From NCBI GenBank assembly GCA_963402885.1, contig OY727102.1:7316001-7380000 (forward strand): DNA of 64,000 nucleotides, read 5' to 3'. Made by a program: the position numbers and the translations under genes. This stretch comes from Antedon bifida (taxonomy: Eukaryota > Echinodermata > Crinoidea > Comatulida > Antedonidae). Shown one piece after another: positions 1 to 12,800 of this stretch. The notes beneath the pieces are model-generated. The model saw nothing but the letters and a program-made list of their open reading frames with translations, did no database searches and was not told the DNA's origin. Each line of letters begins with the position of its first letter. The stretch's first letter is position 1.

Positions 1-830
1 AGATACTTCATAATAGGATAGGGCCTCAATTCGTAGTAGGCCTACTACTACTTACTAGCGGATTAGCCAAGTTGAGCCGCCGACAAGTTGAGCCGCCGGC
101 AGCAGAAAAACATTATTTTCTATGAAACGCCAAATGCTAACTTTCGACGGTGCTCGTTTCTTTTCAATAGTTATAGTTTCAAAAGTTAATATATATTATT
201 ATTATAAAAATAAAATATTATTACACAATTAAAGAAATAACTATGAAAATCTGATTTATTTTCCGAAAAATAAGGTCTAGCCTAGGCCTAAAATGATCGT
301 TTTTAGCCCTCATCAACCAAGCACAGCCAGGCCCTACTACTACTCTAGCTAAGCTAGACTCCAGGCTCTAGCTAGCCGAGCCTTAGGCTAGGCTAGCTCT
401 CCTCCTAGCCTGTAGGCCTAGGCCTAGTCTAGACTAGGCTAGAGGCTAGGAGGAGAGCTACGGTAGGCCTAGCTGCCCTAGATTATTTAAGAAGTTTAGA
501 ATATGAAAATTACTAAAACGTAATACACTAATCGTTATTATAGGCCTAGGCCTAGTACCTTTATTTATGCATTGTAAATTGTGTATTAAATTAATAAAAA
601 CTGATCTCTTTCGCTTTTTTCACAAGAAAGTCAATTTTATTTTGAAATATACCGCCCCCTCTGTTCTTGTTGACATAGCGCCACCAATTGACAGAGAAGT
701 CGTCACACACAAAATAATAAAGTGGGCCTAGCATGAGCAAGTCATCCGAAAGTCTATCCATCGAATTGTTACTGAAAGCTAGCTATGAAGTTAGATTTTA
801 TCTTTATTGTAAATATACCATAGTGCAATA
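1..830. other. Upstream region of MAP2K5, no gene seen
   Basis: No coding exon is supported here. The stretch holds AGGCCTAG/CTAGCCTA low-complexity sequence (about 280-480 and 540-560), a perfect 18-bp inverted repeat, and a short direct repeat GTTGAGCCGCCG near 70-100. It should contain the MAP2K5 5' untranslated region and promoter, but no TATA box or start site can be placed with confidence. Confidence 0.6.
394..460. repeat. Perfect 18-bp inverted repeat (hairpin)
   Basis: The arm at 394-411 (TAGCTCTCCTCCTAGCCT) is the exact reverse complement of 443-460. The 31-nt loop itself consists of AGGCCTAG/TCTAGA palindromic words. It lies about 370 bp upstream of the MAP2K5 start codon, inside an AGGCCTAG-rich tract. 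Confidence 0.85.
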
Positions 831-3800
831 ATGTCTTTACAGCCCTTTATTATACGAATTAAAACACAGCAAGGGGAAGATGTGGATTGGACTGTTCAAG
901 CACCAAGGTTGACATACAGTGACGTTCTGGTAGGTTTACGGAAGTATGGACCGTGGGGAGAAACTGATTTTTTCCCTTCTCCAATGTCTATAATTTTGTT
1001 ATGCCTAGGCCTAGATTAAATCGCTGTCATTGTGTCATTCAGAATTGAGGCATTGTTACAAAGATAGAAATGCTAGTATGGCTGTACGTCCAGAGGAGAG
1101 GTTTAGCAGATTGAGGAAAGATTTCCTGATACTTATTTTTTTCTACACATAAAAATAGTAACATTTTATTTGTAAAAGGTTTTGTTTGTTCACACTCACT
1201 ACATGTACTGTATCTACTGCACATAGGCCTATATACTGTAAGCCTATCTAGCTTTCAGTTGGGGGGGGGGGGGGGGGGCAGCATATCAATTAGAACCATT
1301 CACAATGCATCAACCTTGTGGAATAAAAAAATGTAACACATCAGGGCTGAACGTACAGTAGCTTAATTTAGTAGGTAGCGTATTAAAGTAGTTATTTAAC
1401 ATTTGTATTGCAGGAAGTTATAGCACAGGCATTACAGAATAACGTCAGCAATACATTTGAATGTAAGTTGTATGCTATAATGCACTTGTGACCCACTATA
1501 CTATGGTGTGTCAATGTCAGTCAATTTACCACCCACTATATCATAAACAACATGGTAATTGTTCTTCCGATGGTTACCTAAAGGTAAGTCACTTTTTTGA
1601 CGCATTGGTGCGTCATGGTATCCCTTCCCGGAGGTTGTATACTGGGTCATACAATTGAAAAGTGCATGAAGTACAATAAAGGTGTACAGTACTCATGTAG
1701 AAAGAATAAATATAAAATTAATGTAAAGACCAAATTAGTAAATCTTGTAGTTCATTCATTTTCTTTATTTCGGATAGTTCATCCATATACAAAGCATACA
1801 AAACAAAACAGACAAAGTTTCACCACTAAATTAACATCTTCCACAAAAACAGCCTAACATATTCTAACCAAACTGTCTAATATGTATATCACCTGCTTAT
1901 TGTACAGTAGGTCAATTGTAAAACTTCCATCTTATTCTTAGTTTAGCAAAAAGTATTTAAAATAAATAAAATGTTATTGGACCAGAATGTTAACTATAAG
2001 AAAGTATTTCCCATTTCCCAATTTTTTGAACATCCACTCTAAAGCTCTGTCTACACTATCAAACTTTAATGTGTTAATACCATATTTGGGCATTATCACT
2101 GCCATATTTGGGCACATCACTTGACATTTTTTTTGTCAAACTAGTTTGATAATATAGACAGAGCTTTAATAAAAAACCCATTCCTTTGTACAATAACTTA
2201 ATAACATCAACAATATAGCCAGGTATCTGTGCTATACATATAAAACTTGTTTGCTTTGAGTTAATAATATTGTTTAAAATGAAAAGTTCATTTCCTAAAA
2301 TAATTAATAAGTTAAATACATTTTTTTATTTATAAATGGATTTATTAACTAATTAATGTTTAATTCAGATGAGGATGATGATGGTGATCGCATCATTGTG
2401 AGCAGTGAAGCAGAGATGCAAGCCATGATGTCATTTGTGAGTATTTTTCTACTGTAAATGGTTTTTTCATATGTCAAGTTTTACAGTTGAAATAAAAGTG
2501 TGTGCGGAAAAAAAGTTCTGATTTTGCCAATATTCAGCAAATAATTTTAGGAATAGAGCAAACAACATTGACATCATCTCATCATCATCTCATCATTATG
2601 TCTAAACAGTAGACTTCATGTTTGCAGATGCTACAATACCCTTTTATACTGTATACACATATATCACTTATATTTCAATTCAATATTAAAATCCATAGAC
2701 AATTGTACAAAAAGTATAGATTATCGTTGTTTTTTATTATCTTTAACTTGTGTAGTGACACTCAATAACAACAGAAAAATGTAATTACTACTTTGTAAAC
2801 ATAAATTACTAATAAATGTCAAATGAAATGGGAATAATGTACTTTAATTATTATATGATCTTTAATGTAAAGTAATACTCCAATATATAAAAAGTATGAG
2901 TTCATGTGTTGTGATTTGTTTAATAGTACATGAGTATAATGGAAGAATGCTCAAACAGTGGCAAGATGGCACCACCTTTAACACTTTATCCGAGGGGTAA
3001 GTAATGGTAAATTTGTATTTATTCATAGGTCATATTTGTATCACTGTTTAGTGTTAAATACTAAAAAACCTCCTTTGAAGGGAGACCCCTATTACAGGGA
3101 CACTTTCTTGTGGACCGAATGATGGCCAAACCTTATACAGAGGACACCCCTATTAAAAGGATACTTTGTTGGGCCCTGAAGGTGTCCCCTTAATATGGTT
3201 CTGCTGTATCTTTCATAGCATAGAGGTTATAACATTTAATTCCACTGATATACAAGTTTATTATTTATCAAGATCTTTATGTAAATATTATATACTTTTA
3301 TTTCATGATATAGTACCTTAAAGATGTATTGTCCCACTGACAAAATAATTCTTAATTTTTTTTAATACACCGTTTTAATGTCACCTAATAGTTAAATCCA
3401 TTTTGACCAATAAATGGATTGAAAAATATTTTTGTACCTAAAAAACTGTAATTTAAAGCAAAATATAATGAAATTGGCTGCGTGCCAGCCAATGGGTTTT
3501 TGGTTGAATTTAAACCATTTATTTTGTCGTTTTTTCCATGGTTTTTTTTCTACAGAAGTGATTAACTTGATTAAAACTACAAAATAATCTATTCATAGTC
3601 TGATTTTATTAATCTTTATTTTTCATCTTTAAGGTGTACATAACAATTTTATTACATTTTTTGAAAACATTATATAAAATGGGAAGATGACTCTGACATA
3701 ATATGTAATGCATACATAAGGTCCTTACGAAATGAATAGTTTACATAAAATAGAATATTGAAAAAGTTGAGCTTAACAATAACATTCTTCCGCTTTTTTC

Positions 3801-6800
3801 CTGGCTAAAAAAACAATGTTGGTATGAGAGTGAATAATATTATAGCATGATTATGCCAACAGAAGTTGTTGTTTTGTTTTCTACCACTTTGCTTTGTAAT
3901 CTGTTTTGTTTAGTAGTATAGTAGCTGTGCAACGAGAATGACCTTGACAGTAATGAATCTATCCATAGAGATATAATAGTTCAATATAATATCTCTATGA
4001 TCTATCCAAGACCAATCTGTCATATAGTTTATTCTTGTAACTCATGGATGGTTTATTGACTATTCTTTTATATTCATAGTGGATTTTTATTATGGATAAT
4101 AAATATAATAAAATAAAATACTAATAATGTGTCTTAATTAAAAACCAGATGCACAGAAACGACAGACCATCATATCAAATTTTCTTACAATATTTGTTAA
4201 CTAATCATTCTTTTACTAAAAGCCAATGGTCAGCAGACGGATATATTTACCGCATTTATTTGAATAAATGACCCACTTTGAATAAACACCTCCCTTGAAT
4301 CATATATTCCCCAGGCCCTTTTTTTATTTCCTTGAATAAACGCCCAACCACATGCAATATACACGATATATTACAACACATTTCTATTTGTAGTAGAATT
4401 CATTGATTCACATGATCTACAATGTACCAAGCATTTTGATTTTTATTACTTTCACTATTAATTGTGTTGTATTTTTTCATGTCTAGGAAGTATTTATTTG
4501 ATTATACATGTTACCATATTACATAAAAAAAAATAATCGCCTCCCCTGAATAAACGCCTTCCGTTTATTGATAAATACGATAATTAAAGATTTTGATCCT
4601 AACTTTAATTTAAATGTTTTTATTGTTTTTCTAGTTAACAATGCTGGAAAAAGAAATTTTCATGGTTTAACGGTAAGATTATTTAATCTCAATTTATCAG
4701 TTTAAAATAAAACAAAAGTTTAGAATTATTTTTAGATTTTTAGTTTCAATTTGACAACAAAGAACGTTACCTATAAAGCAGGAAGTGAACTTGCTGATGA
4801 AGGTGAAGATATCACTAATTAGAGTATAGTGACATCGATTAATTATAATATAAGCAGTACTAATGCTAATTAGTGTATAGTGACATAGTTTAATTACTAT
4901 CAGCACTGGTCATACTTCCTTGCATTCTACTTGTCATATCCCTTTCAACAGCTGGTTCATCTTCAGTTTAAATTGAAGATGGTGATAATCACTAGTTTAA
5001 ACATTTAAAATGTTTCTGTATCTTCAATATGGGGTGAAATATTAAAAAACGCACCCTTGCTGGTCTCTGCATTTTGCAAAGTAATTCCTCTGAGTTTCTG
5101 GGCTCTTAATGCATTTGGTTTCTTGTTTGATTTGAAATGATTTTGATTTTAGAGTCATGTGTTGGAGAGCTTAAGTTATTTTATTTAAATATTTTTTGGG
5201 TTTTTTTCAGATAAACACAAGGCCTGTGGAATCATCTCTTGTACAAAAAGCAGACAGTGGTGTTGTACTAGGAACAGGGTAAACTCACTTACTACATAAT
5301 CTAAATTAATTATCATTATGTTGTTGTAGTACCTGCTTGTATAGACTTGAATCTAAACCCTAGTCATCAATGCAAACTCGGTGGTCTAGAGTTATGTGTA
5401 CCAGGTTTATGATCTAGAAGTTGTGGTTTCTATTTATAGTCGAGGAATTAAAGCAAATTTTTAATGCAAACTGTTCAATACGAGTAAAATGGTCGAGCAA
5501 TAAGGCAGGAGGCACCATTTACCATACCTAAAGAGCCAACAATATCGCCATGGGTACGAGGCTGACTAGCTCCTAGTTCTGGTGGTGGAACAAGTCTTCT
5601 CAGATAAGGACTATAAACTGTAGGTCCAGTGTACACAGTTATAACCTGTGTGAACTTTAAAGAACCCAGTTCATCATTCGAAATGAGTAGGAGGTTACCA
5701 TGGTGGACTGGTTCACAAAATAGCCAGGGGATTACCACCTATCTGATAGCACAGTGATTAATTTACTATTGGGAATCCTTGGCCACATGTGCCTAAAGAC
5801 ATAAAAACAAAAATACAAAGGATTATAAAAGTCATAAAGAATAATGGTCTCTTCCTCCGCTCCATTGTCAATCATTCCAAAGCCTTCAGTCAATGCAAAA
5901 ACTGTTATTAATATAATGCTTCAAAATTCATTTTAATTTCTTTTAGACATCGACATGATGCTGAACTTAGAGAAATACTGGCAAATGGAACAGTAAGTTT
6001 CAGTTTCTATCAACAAACATACTTATAAACAACTAAAAGTCCAGTTAAAGTTGTCACACCCCTACTTTAAAATGGCATTATCCAATAATATTGGAGGAAT
6101 TTTTCTGATTTCGCCTAATATTAGTTAACTTAGCACAGTACACTACAATCATTATAAATCTTCATCTAAAGCTCTTTCTACACTATCAAACAAGTTTGGA
6201 AAAAAAAGTGTGATGTGCACAAATATGGTAGTGATATGGCCAAAAATGGTAGTTGTATGACCAAAAATGGTAGTGATATGACATCATTATGTCATATATG
6301 AGAAAATAACATTTTTTGTCACATAAAGTTTGATAGTGTAGACAGAGCTGTACTCTATATCACAAATAAAAAATGCAATATTGTTAAAAGTAACTAAATA
6401 CTGAAGACAATTGTAGCACAACAACCGAAATGTTGAAACTTTCTCAACCTTACTTTACTTTTTATCACATGGTGTACTGTAAAGCTAACTGTTGAAACAT
6501 GGACCTCTAAATTATTTAATTTATCGGTCCATGGTTGAAACTAGTCAAGCAACTAAATACAAACTAAAAAATATAATGTATTGTATATTTCTATAGTCTA
6601 ACAAAGTACAAAGTAATGTAGATACAAGATGTTATTGTCTTTATATTAGCATTGTTGATACAAGTATAATGCATTTAAAAATAATGTTTTTGTTTCAGAT
6701 GGCAGAAGCTGAAATACAATACCTTGAAGTGCTAGGGTGTGGCCATAGCGGTACAGTTTATAAGTAAGTGATGTCACTGTGCCTTTACACTGCTCACAGC

Positions 6801-9800
6801 ACTAATTAAGAAACCATAAGAAGCAAATTGTTAACAGCAAACTAAATTTGGACAACACAAACTTGATCATGCAAAAGGGGTTTTAAAGGTTTGAAGCATC
6901 CCCGTTTGTGCCCAACAAACAAGAAACCAGCAGTGATGGTAAATGTGCTTAACTAGCCTAGAAAACCTTTACATAATATGTACATATTTTGTATACTCAT
7001 ACAATTCAGTCCATTATGAATAATAGTGTGTTTTAAAAGTCAGTGAATCATAACAATGCATTTGTGTAATACTGTGTTATTAGATTTATCAATAGTGTAT
7101 TGTTCTTTCATTGTGTATCAAGATGTATACTGTTTATTGATTACATTATCAATGATGACAATCTGTTTTTTATACTTCACAGAGCTCTACACAAACCTTC
7201 AAATAATGTGATAGCTGTTAAGGTAAGGCTGGTCTATGCTTGGTATGCATTGTAAGATCATTTAATGTTTATTATACTATAATAATAATAATTGCATTAT
7301 TATGTTTATTATACAATAAGGAATTGCATTAAATCAAGACAGTGGTCCCGTAATACATAGCCATAACACCGGCAATGATTCAATTCAATATAAACCGTAT
7401 AGGTCCAGTGTACACATCTAGCTCATGTGCACTTTAAAGAACCTAGTACATCTTTATAGACAAGTAGGGGGTTACTACCACTATCAGTTTTTTAGGCTAC
7501 CGACCCAGTATAAAAAATGAATAATAATAATACCTGTTATCCATAAATTGTGACATCACTATTTGACATTGGATGTTAGTTAACTAGTCTCAATTCAATT
7601 TACAATAGAGACTTGGTTTACTTTACTTCATCTCCCTTAGCCTAAAATATGCAACTTCTGATTAGTTAGATAAATGTTCATACTATTCCATCCAGTAACC
7701 ATGGAGTACTATTATTTCTCCATGCTCTAACTATTTCTATCCAAATAAATTGTAATTAATTGATTGTGTATATTTTATTTATCTACATTTGATATTATTT
7801 TTGTTTCTTTTTCTCATTAAATTATAATTTGTTTTTCTTTTAATTTAGGTTATGCATTTAGATATATCAAAAGAAGGGGTACAAAAACAAATTGCATCTG
7901 AACTTCAAATTTTATATAAGGTAAGATTTATTTCTTCATTTAATTATTAATACTGTTTAATGGTATGTGAAAAGGCTTATATATTAATATTTATTAATAT
8001 TAGATGTAATGAATGGCTTGCAATTTTATTGTGTTATTTTCGGTACTGCATGAGCTTTTTAAAGTGGTATAAAATATATAATGAAGATCGCAACATTAAA
8101 TCATATATAATATAAAGTAAAGTGTAAATTTGTTAATTACAGTAAAATTAATAAATATTTGTTTATTTATCTATGACTATCAATATCATACATTAATACT
8201 AATAGCATAAGTAATGTGGAGGATATATGTTTGCTAATACAAGATGGTAATTATGTTGCACTGATTAAGTAGCCAGAGAATGTGGTGAGGTTTAGAGAAT
8301 CCCCAGAAATCGAATGATCAGTTGCAAGTCTAAGCCATATTGAATCCCCTCGTCTTAAGTCCAAGACCACGCTGTTACTATACGACTGTTGATGGCGGTT
8401 AGCCGAGTCTCCGTGTATCGACACAATACGCTGATTGTTCATGAGTAGTTCAACTCTAGCATCCCGATTGTGTGTTATGTGAAATGTGAAGAAATAGACT
8501 CCATTTAATGTACAAATAAAATGTGTTGAGTTGAAATCATTACCAATGTTGGTTATAATGGTATCAAAGTATATAACTTTCTCAACACCTGAACTACCAG
8601 CCATGTCTCTAGTACGGACAGCTGTGAATGCAGAAATCTGAGGATTTATAAAACCACTGCTATCAAAGGAAGGTATCTCCATTAAAACTGGTTCACTTTG
8701 AGGGCCTGGTGGACCAGGTGTGCCTGGTTGACCAGTTGCACCTACTGGTCCAGGCTCACCATGTTTACCTGGTAGGCCTTGTATGCCAACACCTGTGGGT
8801 CCCCGTGCTCCAGGAGGGCCAGCATCACCTCTTTGGCCCCTCAGGCCTTGTATTCCGGGTACTCCCTGAAGACCTGGAAGGCCATCACGTCCTGAAAAAA
8901 AGTTGTAAGACCATGATTTTTTGGGTTTTTTGTCTTATAACATTAAAAACTAGAAAACTATTCACTGGAACCTAAAGTAGAATCAATTATAGGTAACATA
9001 TTTAAAATTAGTATTTACAATATTATATAAACAGTATGTATATTTAACAAATTTGATTATTATTATTTATTTATTTCATTCATAAGATGTTGTCAAGATT
9101 GGATGATTATGTTACAATTTAAAAATAAGAAAATGCAAGATCAGGCATTAAAATGTACAATATTTACATATATTTGAAAGATACATATATGTCCCTACTA
9201 TATACCTGGAAGTCCAGTAGTTCCTGGCATTCCAGGTGCTCCTGGGTTTCCATTTAATCCAGGTGGACCTCGTTCACAACATTTTCCACAGTAATCTTCC
9301 TGGCGATCTTTTTTCTTGTCTCGTTTTTTCCCAATGATGCTTTCGCTTTCATCCGTTTTCTGGCACAACGTCCCAAATACAGCAAGGAGCAAAAGAACTG
9401 TTGTGATTGTATTCATTTCTATGAATTCGAACAAGTATCGTTTATTTAATTTGAATTTTTTTTGTAATTTTCTTACAATAAAACAAACAGAAAATTGAAA
9501 CATAAACTGTGAAACACCTCAACCATATGGCCAAATTAAGGCTAGCTAAATTAATACACATAGAAAAATATACATTTCATTTAAAGTAAACATTTTATAC
9601 CAATTAACTAATTAACTAATTAAAATTAGTTAATTGGTATATCAAAATAAATTCAATAACGTCTAAAACAGAACCAACCATGACCAACAAAACAAAAGCT
9701 TGTGTTTAGCAAGCTTTTGAACATACAGTATGAATGCATTTGTTTTATTGTTAATCACCCTGAAAACCTTCAAACATTTACAATGTTTTTGATGTTTTCA

Positions 9801-12800
9801 TAAAAAAGATGTTTGTTTAAATTTAATATACGATACATATTAATAATACAATTAATGTATAATACCTAATTCTAAGATAAAATCATTTTTAAATGTTTGG
9901 TTTAAAACCAAACATTTTTAGACTATTTTAAGATAGACAAATTAAAATGTAAAATCTTACCAAATATGTAATGTTTTCAGTAATACTATTAAACATTCAG
10001 ATATACTTCATTTGTCTTTTATGATCTTAAGAAGCAGAGAATGGTTGTGCTCACAGACCACATAGACCACACAAATGACAAAGATACTAAAATATAATTT
10101 AACTACTTCAAGCCTTGTATGAAATCAATTATGACAGTTTGCTACATAATACTAATTGGTTTCAATGACTGATAAAACACAATCAGGTTATATACCATTT
10201 GTTTTACATGAACTAGGTTGATATTATCATCAATAATTTATTTTATTCCTATTGATTGTTTTCAATTACGATCCATTGTCTAAATAACAATTACACAAAT
10301 AAATAGTTCATTGCTGGATGTTAAACTCATCGATATTTAGTAGTACTAACATTAACAATTTAAAAAAAGATAACGGTTATAACTTCTACTTTTTTAATTA
10401 AAACTGAAATATTAGATGAAAATATCATCGTTTGAAATGCCAAGTTTTCATCTTTCATACTATTCTTGTCTTCCGCTAATTAATTAAGACTGAGTGATTA
10501 ATTGACAATAAGCAGTGGGCTTGATATGGTGTCATTGATTATTGTGGGTTGGGAGACAATACTTGTTTACAAGTATTTATTTCCCAAGTGAACCAAAATC
10601 AATGAGCGGTATACAGTGCATATTAGACACAACTAGACCATTCTCTTATTACAACCATATCTATATGACCACCATTTTACATATTACCAACTATTAATTA
10701 TACGTTCCTATGCAGAGACTCGTCAATATTGTTAAACAAGTTTTTTAAATTCAATACTTTTGTCTCCAGCTTGTCTTTTTATAGAAATTGTGTAATATTA
10801 ATAAAGTTGTGTAGCTGAGTGGTTAGGACACTTGACTGTCATACAGAAAGACCTGGGTTCAATTTCTGACAACTCCCAGTCTACTCAGCTGTAAATGAAT
10901 ACCTGGTTGAAAATACTAGGGACTATAAGGTGGCATGGAAAGGAACTGGCCACTCTACCACATACTGCCTTGGCTTAGTCAAATTAGCTGCTAACAGCTC
11001 ATTATCCTATATTTAGAAATGAATACGAGACTTACCTGAATATTAATTGCAGTTTTTTTTATTTCCGTTTCTCTATGAATTATGTATTTCTATACTGTAT
11101 TCAATTATCAAGTTGTATTTTGACTCCAACATAATTTTCCTTTATTTCTGCAGTGTGATTCGCCAGTAATAATTGGTTTTTATAGTGCTTTCTTTAATGA
11201 AGATAGGATCTCCTTTTGTACAGAATTTATGGATGGTAAGTACAGCAATTACTACCTCAGCAGGATTTTACCAAATTTTCACAAAAGATAAACCATATAT
11301 TATACAAGAATGAATGGAAACAAATCTTTAGTGCATATACTGTATACAACTTGTATACACGCATAAGATTACGTACTAAATTAAGGCGTATTCAGACTAT
11401 TTTAAGCATTGCATACATGTGTGTGTGCGCATATCTCTGCACGTGGTGTAAACACAGACTCCATTTATTTTTTAATTCTTGATCCATTTTCTCTCTCTAC
11501 CCCTGGCGGAGATTACAACTCTCTGTTATGTTTTTGTCATTCTTTTCAGGAGGATCATTAGAAATTTATAAATGTATACCAGAGACCATTCTAGGAAAAA
11601 TGACAATTTCAGTAAGTTATACTATATATTTTACTACTTTTGTGAAAGATACCAGTGATCCTGGTCTTAAAAAGTAGTATAGATGAAGTGCTGCAATTGA
11701 TATAATGTTAAATATTGTTTATTTACACTTATTACTCTACTGCCAACCAATATTCAGGGAACACTTGCCATGGTGGCTATGCAACAATCTATAAGTGCGT
11801 AGCTGCATGAAAATGAAACATTGACGTTTCATTTGATTTGCCGGTTCGGGAACCATGCCGGAAAAGGTGACACTTTTCAGGGTCTCTTTAATAGGGATTC
11901 TACTATACTTCAAAATGAATGAATAAATGATTTATTTACATTTCAGATTGTTCAGGGACTAAACTATTTATGGAGCCTCAAGATATTACATAGAGGTTTG
12001 TATGTTATAGCTTGTCACAGCTAAAGACAGGCTTTGTCGACATGAAACTCAACACAACACAACTGACATAAGGCGCTCCCAAACTATTTCCTTTCAGTTT
12101 CATTTAGTTCAAACAGTTAACATAAGTACTCTTGCGCAACTAGTTCCTTTCATTTGAGATGAGTTGGGTTGCTTTCACTTCCAGGTCAATTATTAAGTTT
12201 ACATGTTATGATATAATGATAATTATATATAATGATATTTTATCTTAAGTTGTCTTCAAAATTCCAATTGATATTGGTTGATCTTTAATGTTAATTTTAG
12301 GTAATATCTTTTTATAATACATAGATTTAAAACCTTCTAATATCCTGGTGAACACGCAAGGTGAAGTTAAGCTATGTGATTTTGGGGTGAGTGCTCAACT
12401 TGACCGATCAATTGCTGAGACATACATTGGAACCAATGCATATATGAGTGTAAGTTGTACTAATACTGTTTTCTCACCTCAACATTAAATATAATGAACA
12501 ACAAATGTTTGATGTTGATTGTTTTTGACATATTTGCGTGACAAGAATAAATTGAATCATAAAATGTGAGATATGACAGTTTATATTCTGTGACTTCTTG
12601 CTTACCAGCCATAGAGGTTCATTGACTCTTTAGTCTCATACGTTTTTGTCAAACAAATAAATGAAATTTTAAACAAAATCCAATGACTAAATAATGGTAT
12701 TTAACCATACTAGAATGTAAATAAAACTAACTTGTTATTTTAATGTCATTTCATACTTTATTAATCATATTTATTTTCAGCCTGAGCGTGTTTTAGGCCA

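Noticed and set aside
5475..5738. 87-codon minus-strand open frame
   Set aside because: It lies entirely in interspersed repeat D, which recurs at 44025-44335 without a conserved frame.
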